A stretch of 64,000 bases of DNA. Origin: Flexivirga oryzae (lineage in GTDB: Bacteria > Actinomycetota > Actinomycetes > Actinomycetales > Dermatophilaceae). The notes beneath the pieces were generated by a model. It searched no databases. It worked only from the letters and a program-made list of their open reading frames with translations, and was not told the DNA's origin. The stretch lies in the NCBI RefSeq assembly GCF_014190805.1, contig NZ_JACHVQ010000001.1, positions 2,418,001 to 2,482,000 on the forward strand, in the 5' to 3' direction. Shown piece by piece: positions 41,962 to 51,405 of this stretch. The position numbers and the translations under genes are program-made. Each line of letters opens with the position of its first letter. Position 1 is the first letter of the stretch.

Positions 41962-43338
41962 ATGACGGCAACTGCCGACAACTTCGACCTCGTGATCCTC
42001 GGCGGCGGCAGCGGCGGCTACGCCTGCGCCTTCCGCGCGGCGGAGCTCGGGATGCGGGTCGCACTGGTCGAGAAGGACAAGGTCGGCGGCACCTGCCTGC
42101 ACCGCGGCTGCATCCCGACCAAGGCCCTGCTGCATGCGGCGGAGATCGCCGACAGCGCACGCGACGGTGCCAGGTTCGGTGTCAAGACCACCTTCGAGTC
42201 GGTCGACATGGGCGGCGTGCACGCCTACAAGGACGGCGTCATCGGCCGCCTCTACAAGGGGCTGCAGGGCCTGGTGAAGGCGCACGACATCACCTTCGTC
42301 GAGGGCGCCGGCCGACTCACCTCGCCGACCACGGTCACGGTGGGCGACCGTGTGCTGACCGGCAAGAACATCGTGCTGGCGACCGGCTCCTACGCCAAGA
42401 CGCTGCCCGGGGTGGAGATCGGCGGGCGCATCGTCACCAGCGACGAGGCACTCACCCTCGATGAGGTGCCGTCCCGGGTGATCGTCCTCGGCGGCGGCGT
42501 CATAGGCGTCGAATTCGCCTCTGTCTTTTCGTCATTCGGATCCGAGGTGACGATCGTGGAGGCGCTGCCGCGGCTGGTCGCCGCCGAGGACGAGGCGATC
42601 TCCAAGCAGCTCGAGCGGGCCTTCCGGAAGCGCAAGATCAAGGCACTCACCGGTGCGAAACTGGCGTCGGCGACCCAGACCGGTGACGAGGTCACCGTGA
42701 CCCTGGAGTCGGGCGACACGCTCACCGCCGACCTGCTGCTCGTCGCTGTCGGTCGCGGCCCGGTCACCGACGACCTCGGGTATGCCGAGGCCGGCATCAC
42801 CCTCGACCGCGGTTACGTGGTCACCGACGAGCGGTGCCGGACCGGGGTCCCGGGCGTGTATGCCGTCGGCGACATCGTGCCGGGTCTGCAGCTCGCGCAC
42901 CGCGGCTTCGCCCAGGGCATCTTCGTGGCCGAGGACATCGCCGGCCAGGCGCCGATCGCGATCGAGGAGTCCGGCATACCGCGCGTCACCTACTGCGACC
43001 CGGAGATCGCGTCGGTCGGCCTCACCGAGGCGGCCGCTCGCGAGAAGTACGGCGAGGTGTCGACCGCCGAACACAACCTCGGCGGCAACGGCAAGAGCCA
43101 GATCCTGCAGACCCAGGGGTTCGTCAAGGTCGTGCGCGCCGAGGGCGGCGCCGTCGTGGGCGTGCACATGATCGGCGCCCGGATGGGCGAGCAGGTCGGC
43201 GAGGCGCAACTGATCGTCGGCTGGGAGGCCGTGCCCGAGGACGTCGCGAGCATGATCCACGCTCACCCGACCCAGAACGAAGCTCTCGGCGAGGCACACC
43301 TCGCCCTCGCCGGGAAGCCCTTGCACGCCCATGCGTGA
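41962..43338 (+). CDS. lpdA: Dihydrolipoyl dehydrogenase (E3)
   Basis: E3 reoxidises dihydrolipoamide on E2 or GcvH using FAD and NAD+. The 458-residue protein has the FAD motif LVILGGGSGGYACAF, the redox cysteines in GGTCLHRGCIPTKALLH, the NAD motif VIVLGGGVIGVEFASVF, GDIVPGLQLAHRGFAQG and the C-terminal active-site pair in IHAHPTQNEAL (His and Glu). It lies 65 nt upstream of the E2 gene, so the two probably form an operon; lipB lies 13 kb away. The start ATG has aaggga 11 nt upstream. Confidence 0.95.
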   Translation: MTATADNFDLVILGGGSGGYACAFRAAELGMRVALVEKDKVGGTCLHRGCIPTKALLHAAEIADSARDGARFGVKTTFESVDMGGVHAYKDGVIGRLYKGLQGLVKAHDITFVEGAGRLTSPTTVTVGDRVLTGKNIVLATGSYAKTLPGVEIGGRIVTSDEALTLDEVPSRVIVLGGGVIGVEFASVFSSFGSEVTIVEALPRLVAAEDEAISKQLERAFRKRKIKALTGAKLASATQTGDEVTVTLESGDTLTADLLLVAVGRGPVTDDLGYAEAGITLDRGYVVTDERCRTGVPGVYAVGDIVPGLQLAHRGFAQGIFVAEDIAGQAPIAIEESGIPRVTYCDPEIASVGLTEAAAREKYGEVSTAEHNLGGNGKSQILQTQGFVKVVRAEGGAVVGVHMIGARMGEQVGEAQLIVGWEAVPEDVASMIHAHPTQNEALGEAHLALAGKPLHAHA

Positions 43339-43403
43339 GACAGAAACGCCCGGGCGTGAGATAACCCTGCACACCAGCCATCAGATCTAGGAGACTTGAG
43401 TTC

Positions 43404-45170
43404 ATGTCTGAACGCGTGACAATGCCCGCACTCGGCGAGTCGGTGACCGAGGGCACCGTGACTCGATGGCTCAAGCAGGTCGGTGAGGAGGTTGCGGTCG
43501 ACGAGCCGCTGCTCGAAGTCTCGACCGACAAGGTCGACACCGAGATCCCCTCCCCCGTCGCCGGTACCTTGCAGGAGGTGCTCGTCGAGGAGGACGAGAC
43601 CGTGCCGGTCGGCGCCGACCTCGCCGTCATCGGCGACGGTGCGGCAGCGCCCGCCGGCGACTCCGGGTCCGGCGGCCAGCAGGAGTCCGCACCCGAGCCC
43701 GCTCAGGCCGAAGCACCTGCTGCTGCAGCGGAGCCAGCTGCAGCACCGGCGGCCGAGGCTCCGGCATCCTCCGGCGGCGAAGTGACCGGTGGCGAGAAGA
43801 TCACCATGCCGGCGCTCGGCGAGTCGGTCACCGAGGGCACCATCACCCGCTGGCTCAAGGCCGAGGGCGAGGACGTCGAGGTCGACGAACCGTTGCTGGA
43901 GGTCTCCACCGACAAGGTCGACACCGAGGTGCCGTCCCCGGTGGCCGGCAAGCTGACCAAGATCCTGGTCCAGGAGGACGAGACCGTTCCGGTCGGCGCC
44001 GACCTGGCGATCATCGGCGGCGAGAGCTCGGGCGGGTCGGCTCCTGCTGCCGAGGCGAAGCCCGCCGAGGCCGCTCCGGCTGCGCCCGCTCCGGCAGCCG
44101 CTGCCCCGGCTCCTGCGGCCGCACCTGCTCCGGCCGCGCCCGCAGCCCCGGCACCCGCAGCCCCTGCCCCGGCAGCCGCTGCCCCGGCAGCCGCCGCTCC
44201 GGCGCCGGCCGCTCCGGCTGCTGCGGCTTCGGGTGACCGTGAGCCGGCGTCATACGTCACTCCCCTGGTCCGCAAACTCGCGGCCGAGCACGGCGTCGAC
44301 CTCGCCTCGGTCACCGGCACCGGGGTGGGTGGCCGCATCCGCAAGCAGGACGTGCTCGACGCGGCGAAGCCGGCCGAGCCCGCACCCGCGGCGGCTCCGG
44401 CACCGGCCGCTGCCGCACCGGCGGCGAGCCCGGCAGCTCCGAGCGCCGTCCCCGAGGTGTCGGCGAAGCGCGGCACCACCGAAAAGATGACCCGCATGCG
44501 GAAGCTGATCGCGGCGCGCATGGTGGAGTCGCTGCAGGTCTCGGCCCAGCTGACGACCGTTGTCGAGGTCGACGTCACCAAGATCGCCCGACTGCGTGCA
44601 CGCTCCAAGGCGGCGTTCGAGCAGCGCGAGGGTGTGAAGCTGAGCTTCATGCCGTTCTTCGCGCTGGCGGCGGTGGAGGCCCTCAAGGCCTACCCGCAGC
44701 TGAACGCCAGCGTCGAAGAGGACTCGATCGTCTACCACCCGCAGGAGAACCTCGGCATCGCGGTGGACACCGAGCGCGGGCTGATGGTGCCGGTCATCCG
44801 CGACGCGGGCGACCTGAACATCGCCGGGCTGTCGCGCAAGATCGCCGATATCGCCGAGCGGACACGCACCAACAAGGTCACCCCGGACGAGCTCGGCGGC
44901 GGCACGTTCACGCTGACCAACACCGGTAGCCGCGGTGCGCTGTTCGACACCCCGATCATCAACCAGCCGCAGGTCGGCATCCTCGGCACCGGCGGCGTCG
45001 TGAAGCGTCCGGTCGTCGTGACCGACGGTGACGGCGGCGAGACGATCGCGATCCGGTCGATGGTCTACCTGGCGCTGTCCTACGACCACCGGATCGTGGA
45101 CGGCGCGGACGCCGCTCGGTTCCTCGTCGCGATGAAGGCGCGCCTCGAAGAGGGTGCTTTCGAGGTCTGA
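43404..45170 (+). CDS. sucB: Dihydrolipoamide acyltransferase (E2) with two lipoyl domains
   Basis: A 588-residue E2 core of the 2-oxoglutarate/pyruvate dehydrogenase system. It has lipoyl domain 1 (about 1-78, lysine in EVSTDKVDTEIPSP), an Ala/Pro/Glu-rich linker, lipoyl domain 2 (about 130-210, EVSTDKVDTEVPSP), a long Ala-Pro linker (about 215-275), the E3/E1-binding domain (YVTPLVRKLAAEHGVDLA and VGGRIRKQDVLDA), a second linker, and the catalytic domain with ALSYDHRIVDGADAARFL. In actinobacteria one E2 often serves both complexes, so the symbol sucB (versus aceF) is conventional. It follows lpd at 65 nt and has a ribosome binding site (aggag) and a hairpin behind it. Confidence 0.94.
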   Translation: MSERVTMPALGESVTEGTVTRWLKQVGEEVAVDEPLLEVSTDKVDTEIPSPVAGTLQEVLVEEDETVPVGADLAVIGDGAAAPAGDSGSGGQQESAPEPAQAEAPAAAAEPAAAPAAEAPASSGGEVTGGEKITMPALGESVTEGTITRWLKAEGEDVEVDEPLLEVSTDKVDTEVPSPVAGKLTKILVQEDETVPVGADLAIIGGESSGGSAPAAEAKPAEAAPAAPAPAAAAPAPAAAPAPAAPAAPAPAAPAPAAAAPAAAAPAPAAPAAAASGDREPASYVTPLVRKLAAEHGVDLASVTGTGVGGRIRKQDVLDAAKPAEPAPAAAPAPAAAAPAASPAAPSAVPEVSAKRGTTEKMTRMRKLIAARMVESLQVSAQLTTVVEVDVTKIARLRARSKAAFEQREGVKLSFMPFFALAAVEALKAYPQLNASVEEDSIVYHPQENLGIAVDTERGLMVPVIRDAGDLNIAGLSRKIADIAERTRTNKVTPDELGGGTFTLTNTGSRGALFDTPIINQPQVGILGTGGVVKRPVVVTDGDGGETIAIRSMVYLALSYDHRIVDGADAARFLVAMKARLEEGAFEV

Positions 45171-45177
45171 GCCGTCG

Positions 45178-45227
45178 CTCCGGTTATGCCGAACGCGGTG
45201 TATGGCGCGCGTTTGGCATAACCGGAG
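45178..45227. terminator. Hairpin after the E2 gene
   Basis: Twenty-bp arms (CTCCGGTTATGCCGAACGCG / CGCGTTTGGCATAACCGGAG) with one G-T pair and a 10-nt loop, starting 8 nt after the E2 stop codon. Confidence 0.85.
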
Positions 45228-45247
45228 CAGATCATCAGGAGCACGCC

Positions 45248-46150
45248 ATGCGCATCGCGATCACCGGTTCGTCGGGTCTCATCGGCACGACGCTGACCGC
45301 AGCTCTGCGGGAACGCGGCGACGAGGTGGTGCGCCTGGTGCGCCGCCCACCGGACGGTCCGGGCCAGGTCCGGTGGGATCCCGCGTCCGGCCGGCTGGAT
45401 CCGGCCGACCTGCAGGGTGTTTCGGCGATCGTGAACCTGTCCGGCTCGGGCATCGGTGACAAGCGGTGGACGGCGGCATACAAGCAGGAACTGCTCGACT
45501 CCCGGCTCGACAGCACCGGCACGCTCGCGCGCGCCGTCGAGCAGCTCGACACCCCAGTGCGCCTGGTCAACGCCTCGGCGATGGGCTACTACGGCGACCG
45601 CGGCGAGGAGCTCGTCGACGAGGACTCCACGCCCGGTCACGGGTTCCTCGTCGATCTGGTGGCCGCGTGGGAGGCGGCGACCGCGCCGGCGGCAGCCGCC
45701 GGTGCACCCGTCGCCCTCGCCCGCACCGGCCTGGTGATCGCCCCGCACGGCGGCCTGATGGCGCGGGTGCTCCCCCTCGCCAAGCTGGGCCTGGCCGGAC
45801 CGCTGGGCAGCGGACGGCAGTGGTGGTCCTGGATCTCACTCACCGACGAGGTGCGAGCCCTGGTCCATCTGATCGATCACCCCGAGATCACCGGCCCGGT
45901 GAACCTCTGCGTCCCCGATGCCGCGGCGGTCCGGCAGCGGGACGCGATGCGTGCGCTCGGCCGGGAGCTCCATCGGCCCGCCTTCGTGCCCGCCCCGGGG
46001 CCGGCGCTCCGGGTCGTGCTGGGCGAGCTGGCGGGCGACGCCCTCGCCAGCACCCGGATGGCGCCCACGGTGCTCCAGCGCACCGGTTTCGCCTGGCAAC
46101 ACGCCGACATCGCGGCCGCGATGCGGTATGCCGCCGGCCACGACGCGTGA
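45248..46150 (+). CDS. TIGR01777-family NAD-dependent epimerase/reductase-like protein
   Basis: A 300-residue extended SDR protein (YfcH/SULA family). The nucleotide motif is MRIAITGSSGLIGTTLTAAL, followed by VNLSGSGIGDKRWTAAYKQELLDSRLDSTGTLARAV and NASAMGYYGDRGEELVDEDS; the C-terminal DUF1731-like part holds HRPAFVPAPGPALRVVLGEL and STRMAPTVLQRTGFAW. The function of the family is not established. The ATG is preceded by caggag; the E2 hairpin separates it from the operon upstream. Confidence 0.9.
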   Translation: MRIAITGSSGLIGTTLTAALRERGDEVVRLVRRPPDGPGQVRWDPASGRLDPADLQGVSAIVNLSGSGIGDKRWTAAYKQELLDSRLDSTGTLARAVEQLDTPVRLVNASAMGYYGDRGEELVDEDSTPGHGFLVDLVAAWEAATAPAAAAGAPVALARTGLVIAPHGGLMARVLPLAKLGLAGPLGSGRQWWSWISLTDEVRALVHLIDHPEITGPVNLCVPDAAAVRQRDAMRALGRELHRPAFVPAPGPALRVVLGELAGDALASTRMAPTVLQRTGFAWQHADIAAAMRYAAGHDA

Positions 46151-46172
46151 CGCTGCGCAGTAGGTTGCACGC

Positions 46173-46592
46173 ATGACTGAACAGCCGAGCCTCCCGCCGT
46201 TCCATCTCGCCATCCCCGTGGCCGACATCGACGCGGCGCGGCACTTCTACGGGGACGTGTTGGGTTTCCCGCGGGGGCGGTCGGATGAGCGCTGGACCGA
46301 CTGGAACGTCGACGGACACCAGGTCGACGGGCACCGACGCGCCGTCGCCGGGACCAACCCGGTCGACGGCCATGAGGTTCCGGTGCCGCACTTCGGCCTG
46401 GTCCTGACCGTCGAGCGCTTCCGGCAGCTCGCGGCACGGCTCGTCGAAGCGGGCATCGACTTCGTCATCGAGCCGTACGCCCGGTTCGAGGGCGAGCCGG
46501 GTGAGCAGTGGACCATGTTCTTCCTCGACCCCTCGGGAAACGCGTTGGAATTCAAGGCATTCCGCGATCCGTCGCAACTCTTCGCAGTCTGA
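46173..46592 (+). CDS. VOC-family (glyoxalase/bleomycin resistance fold) protein
   Basis: A 139-residue vicinal-oxygen-chelate protein: FHLAIPVADIDAARHFYGDVLGFPRGR, HFGLVLTVERF and FLDPSGNALEFKAFRD give the metal-binding His/Glu pattern at both ends. The substrate is unknown. A TAGGTT box at 46161-46166 lies 6 nt before the ATG, indicating a leaderless transcript of its own although the epimerase ends 22 nt upstream. Confidence 0.85.
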   Translation: MTEQPSLPPFHLAIPVADIDAARHFYGDVLGFPRGRSDERWTDWNVDGHQVDGHRRAVAGTNPVDGHEVPVPHFGLVLTVERFRQLAARLVEAGIDFVIEPYARFEGEPGEQWTMFFLDPSGNALEFKAFRDPSQLFAV

Positions 46593-46610
46593 CGACCCGG
46601 GACACTCGCT

Positions 46611-47624
46611 TCAGCGGATGCTGGCTGCGAGCGTCCGCAGCCGGTCGTGCACGCCGGCATACCCGGTGAAGCCGGGCAGGTGCGACTTGGCGACCTTGCC
46701 CACGACGGTGTAGTTGGAGTCGCACACGTTCGCGACCGGGGTGAGCGCCGTCTGGGACACGAGTTGGTAGGCGTCCATGGGTGACAGCCCGAGCCCGTCG
46801 CAGATCCACTGCACCAGGTCGGCGTGGCTGATGCGGAAGGCGTCCTCCAGGGGGCGGGCCGACCCGGTCGACATGATGAAGGTGTCGTCCTCGAGCCGCG
46901 GCCACGGAGTCGGCACGCCCTTGATCAGCTCGACGGCGAACACCGTGTCCATCGCCGTCTCCACCGCGACTCCGCAGGTCTCGCCCTCGCCCTGTCTCGC
47001 GTGCCCGTCACCCAGGCTGAGCAGCGCTCCCGGCACGTTGACACCGAGGTAACACGTTGTGCCGGCACGCATCTCGGGAGTGTCCATGTTGCCGCCCCAC
47101 GAGCCCGGAGTCAGCGACGACCGTGCCTCTCCCAGGGGTGGTGCGACACCGACGGTGCCGTGCATCGGCTCCATCGGCAGGTCGATCGTCAGATCCGAGT
47201 CGAGAGCCCGATAGCGCACGACCCGGGCAGACACGTCCAGGTCGTAGATCCAGGTGCGCTCCGGCAGGGGCTCGTGCAGCATCGCCGTGTAGGGCGTTGC
47301 CGTCAGCGCACCGAACAGCGGGATGGTCGTGGACACGCCCCAGTCGACGCTCGGGGTGATCGAGCAGAAGTGCACCGCGATCGTGTCACCGGGCTCGGCG
47401 CCCTCGATGTGGAACGGGCCGGTCTGCGGATTGATGTAGCGGGTGTCGGTGACCTGTGTGGCCATGTCGCTCTCGCTGCGCACCCGGCCGCCGTAGCAGT
47501 CAGCGGTCCAGGTCGAGACCACGGTGCCCGGGCGGATCGACGCGACCGCCTCGGCTCCACCGAAGGTGTAGACCAGGGTGGCCGGGTCGGCCTCCTTGTC
47601 GACGTCGTACCGGACGATTTCCAC
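46611..47624 (-). CDS. Acetamidase/formamidase family protein
   Basis: A 337-residue amidohydrolase of the FmdA/AmdA family, which releases ammonia from short amides. Conserved blocks are ADCYGGRVRSESDM, GPFHIEGAEPGDTIAVHF, PHGNMD-like GSWGGNMDTPEMRAGTTCYLGVNVPGALLSLGDGHARQGEGE (in pieces) and ISHADLVQWICDGLGLSPMDAYQLVS. It begins at a GTG (47622-47624). No regulator or transporter is adjacent, and it converges on the VOC gene. Confidence 0.9.
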   Translation of the reverse strand: MEIVRYDVDKEADPATLVYTFGGAEAVASIRPGTVVSTWTADCYGGRVRSESDMATQVTDTRYINPQTGPFHIEGAEPGDTIAVHFCSITPSVDWGVSTTIPLFGALTATPYTAMLHEPLPERTWIYDLDVSARVVRYRALDSDLTIDLPMEPMHGTVGVAPPLGEARSSLTPGSWGGNMDTPEMRAGTTCYLGVNVPGALLSLGDGHARQGEGETCGVAVETAMDTVFAVELIKGVPTPWPRLEDDTFIMSTGSARPLEDAFRISHADLVQWICDGLGLSPMDAYQLVSQTALTPVANVCDSNYTVVGKVAKSHLPGFTGYAGVHDRLRTLAASIR

Positions 47625-47673
47625 AGGTGCCTCCCACGTGATCGGACCCTCAGCGTATGCCGAATCACTTCAC

Positions 47674-49212
47674 TCAGGCCTTAGCGGCCCAATCCACCAC
47701 TCGCCAGCCGTGATTCGTCCACCGCACGGACAGTTCGGTGCGCTGACCGCGGGTCGCCGGCACGCTGCGGCTGCGCCCTGCACCGACCACCGTGTATGCC
47801 GAGTTGTCGATGACCGTCGACACGCGCACGACACCCGACGTCACGGTCTGCCGGACCTCGGCGGATCGGACGGTGAACGTCAAACCGCGGTATCGCAGCT
47901 GCTGGTCGGTCGCCGTTCGCAGGTCGGCGCTGTCCCGGCGGTATGCCGGGGAACCCTCGACTTCCGCGGCGGACAGCCGGCTGCTGTCCCCGCTCACCCA
48001 GGCCGCGGCTCGCGCTGCGGCCAGGCGCTGCACGACGTCCACCGGATGTGCGCCGAGCGACGCCGCGGCCGGCGGTCGGGATGCGGTGCGCTGCTCAGTG
48101 GTGTGCGGGGCCGGGCCCGGGGTCGAGCTGCTCGGCGCGGACGTCGCGAGGGTCGACGGGCGGGTGGCGGCATGGACGTGTTCGGGACCGCCACCAGCCC
48201 CGAACCCGTTGGCGGCGAACGCAATCACGCCGCCGGTCACTGCCGCCATACCCAGCAGCACTCGGGCGCGCGCGGGGACCCGACGCAGGCTCGAGCGCTC
48301 CATGGGAAGCACCTCCTCGGCAGAGCCCGCGGCCGCGGCCTGCTCCCGGATCCGGCGGGTGAGCGCATCGGACTCCGCGGTCGCCGGTGTGGCGACGGCG
48401 ACCCGACGGGCGGGTGATCCCTGCACCGGCGCCGGCTCCGGCTTCGCGCACTGCCACAGCGAGATGGCGAACTCGCCGGGCAGCGGCCGCGCCGAATCCG
48501 TGTGGGCCAGCGCCGAATTGACCAGGTCGCGCAGCTCGTCGCAGATGTCGGGTGCGAGCTCCGACAGGTCAGGACGCAGCACCGCCGGCTCGGGTGGCAC
48601 GCCGGTCAGGGCCCGCCAGGCGATGGCACCGAGCGAGTAGACGTCCGAGGCGGGGACCGGGCTGCCGCCGGCGAGCACCTCCGGGGCGGCCCACGACTCG
48701 GTCGCCCAGGTCTCGTCACCGGAGTGTCCCGCGAGCCGCGACATCCCGAGGTCGGCGATCAGCGGCTTGCCCTGGCCGGTCAGCAGGATGTTGCCCGGGC
48801 TGAGGTCTCCGTGCACGAGACCCAGCCCGTGCAGGTCGTGCAGTGCTCTCGCGACCGGGCACAGCACGGTGACCAACTCGCCGGGTGTGAGGATCTCGCG
48901 CAGGGCGAGCGCGTCGGCCAACGAGCCTCCTTCGGCCAGCTCCATGACCAGTGCGGTGCCGGCCGGCTCGGTGGACAGGTCGACGACGACGTTCTGCAGT
49001 CTCACGACGTGCTCGTGGCGCAGTGACTCCAGGACGGTCACCTCGTAGTCGAGCTGACCGGCGTCAGCGTCGAAAACCTTTGCCGCCAAACGCACTCCGT
49101 CCGCGCCGCGGACGGACCACACCGCGCCGGTGGCGCCGCGACCGAGCAGCTCGAGCACGTCGTACCCGGGCAGTTCGGGCCGTCGCGGGCCTTCGTCGGA
49201 CGATGTGTTCAC
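47674..49212 (-). CDS. Membrane-linked serine/threonine protein kinase
   Basis: About 512 residues. The kinase domain (about 15-270) has the glycine loop LLGRGATGAVW, the lysine in RLAAKVFDAD, the catalytic loop VHGDLSPGNILL (Asp present, HGD instead of HRD) and ADLGMS (DLG in place of DFG). A basic juxtamembrane stretch precedes one hydrophobic segment (VLLGMAAVTGGVIAFAANGFG), then an extracytoplasmic Ser/Thr/Pro linker and a domain with YRGLTFTVRSAEVRQTVTSG. This is the PknA/B-like layout with an unidentified sensor. The HGD catalytic loop suggests weak or altered activity. The start is uncertain: GTGs at 49212 and 49221 are both possible. Confidence 0.85.
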   Translation of the reverse strand: MNTSSDEGPRRPELPGYDVLELLGRGATGAVWSVRGADGVRLAAKVFDADAGQLDYEVTVLESLRHEHVVRLQNVVVDLSTEPAGTALVMELAEGGSLADALALREILTPGELVTVLCPVARALHDLHGLGLVHGDLSPGNILLTGQGKPLIADLGMSRLAGHSGDETWATESWAAPEVLAGGSPVPASDVYSLGAIAWRALTGVPPEPAVLRPDLSELAPDICDELRDLVNSALAHTDSARPLPGEFAISLWQCAKPEPAPVQGSPARRVAVATPATAESDALTRRIREQAAAAGSAEEVLPMERSSLRRVPARARVLLGMAAVTGGVIAFAANGFGAGGGPEHVHAATRPSTLATSAPSSSTPGPAPHTTEQRTASRPPAAASLGAHPVDVVQRLAAARAAAWVSGDSSRLSAAEVEGSPAYRRDSADLRTATDQQLRYRGLTFTVRSAEVRQTVTSGVVRVSTVIDNSAYTVVGAGRSRSVPATRGQRTELSVRWTNHGWRVVDWAAKA

Positions 49213-49305
49213 GCTCAGCACCGTGGCACGATCCGTGGTCGGCGCGCAGAAGTTGTCCACAGGCTCGGGCGCGCGCACGGGCGCATCGTTTGCGAGGATG
49301 CAGGG

Positions 49306-50220
49306 ATGACCGTGTTACCCGGCGGGGTCCTGCGGGACACCGGCCCCCTGGACGCCCCGTGGGACTGCGTGAGCAAGGACGCGTCGAAACGCTGGAAGCT
49401 CGAGGTCCGGGCGGTCGACGATGCGACGTTCGCGCTGCGCCAGTCGACGCGTGTGTCGACCGAGGCGCCGATCGGTTATCTGCTCTGCGGGACCGAGCGC
49501 GCCCTGCTGCTGGACACCGGTGACGCGAAGGAGACCGCTGACTGCCCGCTCCGGGAGACGGTCGACGCGCTGCTCGACGAGTGGGCCGCTTCGCAGGACG
49601 TCTCCCGCCCGCCACTGGTCGTCGCGCACACCCATGGCCACTACGACCATGTGAAGGGCGACCCACAGTTCGCGGGCCGGCCGGACACCACGATCGTCGC
49701 CAAGGACGTCGACGCCGTCCACGCGTTCTTCGGGCTCGACGGAACACCCGGCGCGACAACCGAATTCGATCTCGGCGGACGCCTATTGCTGATCACCGCC
49801 ATCCCCGGTCACGACGCGCGGTCGATCGCCACCGTCGACCCGGCGGCCGGGTTGCTGGTCAGCGGCGACACGGCATACCCGGGGCGTCTCTACGTCGACG
49901 ACCTGGCCGCAGCCAAGGTCTCGCTGCGGTCGATGGTCGACCTGGCGGAGGCGCACGGCGTGCACACGGTGCTCGGCTGCCACGTCGAACGCGCCGCCGA
50001 CGGTGGCGACATACCGCTGCGAGCGCGGTTCCACCCCGAAGAGGTGCCGTTCGCTCTCACCCTGGAGCAGCTGCGGGCGCTACGAGACCACGTCGACCGG
50101 GCGGCCGGCAAGGGCGTTCACCCCGGTGACCCGATGACCTTGTACGTCGGCAACCCGCCCTGGCCGATGCTGAAGCTGCTCGGACGCGGACTGCTGGCAC
50201 GCGCCACCGGCCGCGGCTGA
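49306..50220 (+). CDS. MBL-fold metallo-hydrolase
   Basis: A 304-residue metallo-beta-lactamase fold protein with the metal motif VVAHTHGHYDHVKGD, a following Asp in LVSGDTAYPG and a late His in VLGCHVER. The C-terminal PLRARFHPEEVPFALTLEQL resembles MBL proteins of unknown substrate; glyoxalase II-like or esterase roles are possible. The ATG follows GAGGAT (49294-49299) by 6 nt, in line with the leaderless pattern. It is divergent from the kinase gene. Confidence 0.85.
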   Translation: MTVLPGGVLRDTGPLDAPWDCVSKDASKRWKLEVRAVDDATFALRQSTRVSTEAPIGYLLCGTERALLLDTGDAKETADCPLRETVDALLDEWAASQDVSRPPLVVAHTHGHYDHVKGDPQFAGRPDTTIVAKDVDAVHAFFGLDGTPGATTEFDLGGRLLLITAIPGHDARSIATVDPAAGLLVSGDTAYPGRLYVDDLAAAKVSLRSMVDLAEAHGVHTVLGCHVERAADGGDIPLRARFHPEEVPFALTLEQLRALRDHVDRAAGKGVHPGDPMTLYVGNPPWPMLKLLGRGLLARATGRG

Positions 50221-50244
50221 GACGACCTCGCTACCGTGGCGGTC

Positions 50245-51405
50245 ATGGACGGCGACCTGATCACGACGGCGCAGGCGGCCGATCTGCTCGGCGTCCGGAT
50301 CCCGACGATCTATTCGTACGTCAGCCGGGGGTTGCTGCACCCGGCCGACGTCGCACGCAGCCGGCACGACGGTTCGGTCTTCCCGCGCGGCGACGTCATC
50401 GCCCTGGTCGAAGCGCGCCGTCGCCCGCGACGCGGTCATTTCGAGATGACCATCGAAACGGCAGTCACCAGCGTCGAGCCGTCCGGTGTCCTGCTCTACC
50501 GAGGTCTGGACGTCGCCGAACTCGCGACCACCCACCCGTTCGAGGAAGTCGCCGAGATCGTGTGGGGCGGTGCCGACGACGGGTGCGACTGGCCGACGCC
50601 CGAGCTCGCGCCTCCTCCGCCCGGCCGGACCCCGCGTGACCTCATCCTCTGGGCGATCGCCGAAACGGCCGTGACCGACCACGCACGGAACGACCTGTCA
50701 TCCGGACATTTTCGCGACGCGGGTCGGCGCAGCATCCGTGCCGCGGCTGCATCCCTGGCCTCGGTGAACCGGGGCTCGACAATCGGCCGGATCGCCGAGA
50801 TCGTCGGCGGTGCACTCGCCGCTCGCGCGCCGGCCGGGGCCACGGTGGACGCCCTCGATGTCGCGCTCGGACTCCTCGCCGACCACGAACTGGCCACGTC
50901 GACCCTCGCCGCACGGGCCGCTGCCAGCACCGGCGCCGACCCGTACGCCGTGCTGACCGCCGGGGTCGCTGCGCTCGGCGGTGTGCGGCACGGCAGCGCA
51001 TCGGGTGCGGCATACGACGTGCTGCGCACGGTGCTCGAGGGTGGAACGTTGCCGGCGGAGGTCGTCGCCGGCTTCGGCCACACCGTGTACGCCGACACCG
51101 ACCCGCGAGCGATCGTGCTGCTCGACCGGGTCGCCGGGATCGACGACGGGGTCGCCGCCGCGACGGACCGGCTCGCGCTCCACCTGCGTCGCCTGTCGGG
51201 CCTGGCACCCAACGTCGACCTCGGGCTGGCGGCGCTCAGCCTGGCGTGCGACCTGCCCCGCCATACCGGGGAGGTGGTCTTCACCATCGCGAGGCTGGCC
51301 GGCTTCGTCGCACACGGCATCGAGGAGCAGGGCCACCCGTTGCGCTTCCGCGCCCGGGCGACCTACACCGGCGCCGCGTCGCGGTCGACTTCCGGCCCGA
51401 CGTAG
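50245..51405 (+). CDS. Citrate synthase-family protein with N-terminal MerR-like helix-turn-helix
   Basis: A 386-residue two-part protein. Residues 1-58 are a MerR-type DNA-binding head (LITTAQAADLLGVRIPTIYSYVSRGLL, then RSRHDGSVFPRGDVIALVE); the rest is a citrate synthase fold with candidate catalytic His in GVRHGSASGAAYDVL, His in AGFGHTVYADTDPRAI and Asp in APNVDLGLAAL, so the catalytic triad could be intact. The ATG at 50245 is chosen because TACCGT (50232-50237) ends 7 nt before it; a GTG three codons upstream overlaps that box. The fold could sense acetyl-CoA or oxaloacetate and regulate the convergent citrate synthase, or be an enzyme. Its 3' end overlaps that gene by 43 bp. Confidence 0.85.
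   Translation: MDGDLITTAQAADLLGVRIPTIYSYVSRGLLHPADVARSRHDGSVFPRGDVIALVEARRRPRRGHFEMTIETAVTSVEPSGVLLYRGLDVAELATTHPFEEVAEIVWGGADDGCDWPTPELAPPPPGRTPRDLILWAIAETAVTDHARNDLSSGHFRDAGRRSIRAAAASLASVNRGSTIGRIAEIVGGALAARAPAGATVDALDVALGLLADHELATSTLAARAAASTGADPYAVLTAGVAALGGVRHGSASGAAYDVLRTVLEGGTLPAEVVAGFGHTVYADTDPRAIVLLDRVAGIDDGVAAATDRLALHLRRLSGLAPNVDLGLAALSLACDLPRHTGEVVFTIARLAGFVAHGIEEQGHPLRFRARATYTGAASRSTSGPT

Noticed and set aside
45178..45227. A small structured RNA or tRNA-like element
   Set aside because: It is a simple stem-loop right after a stop codon with no tRNA features; a terminator explains it.
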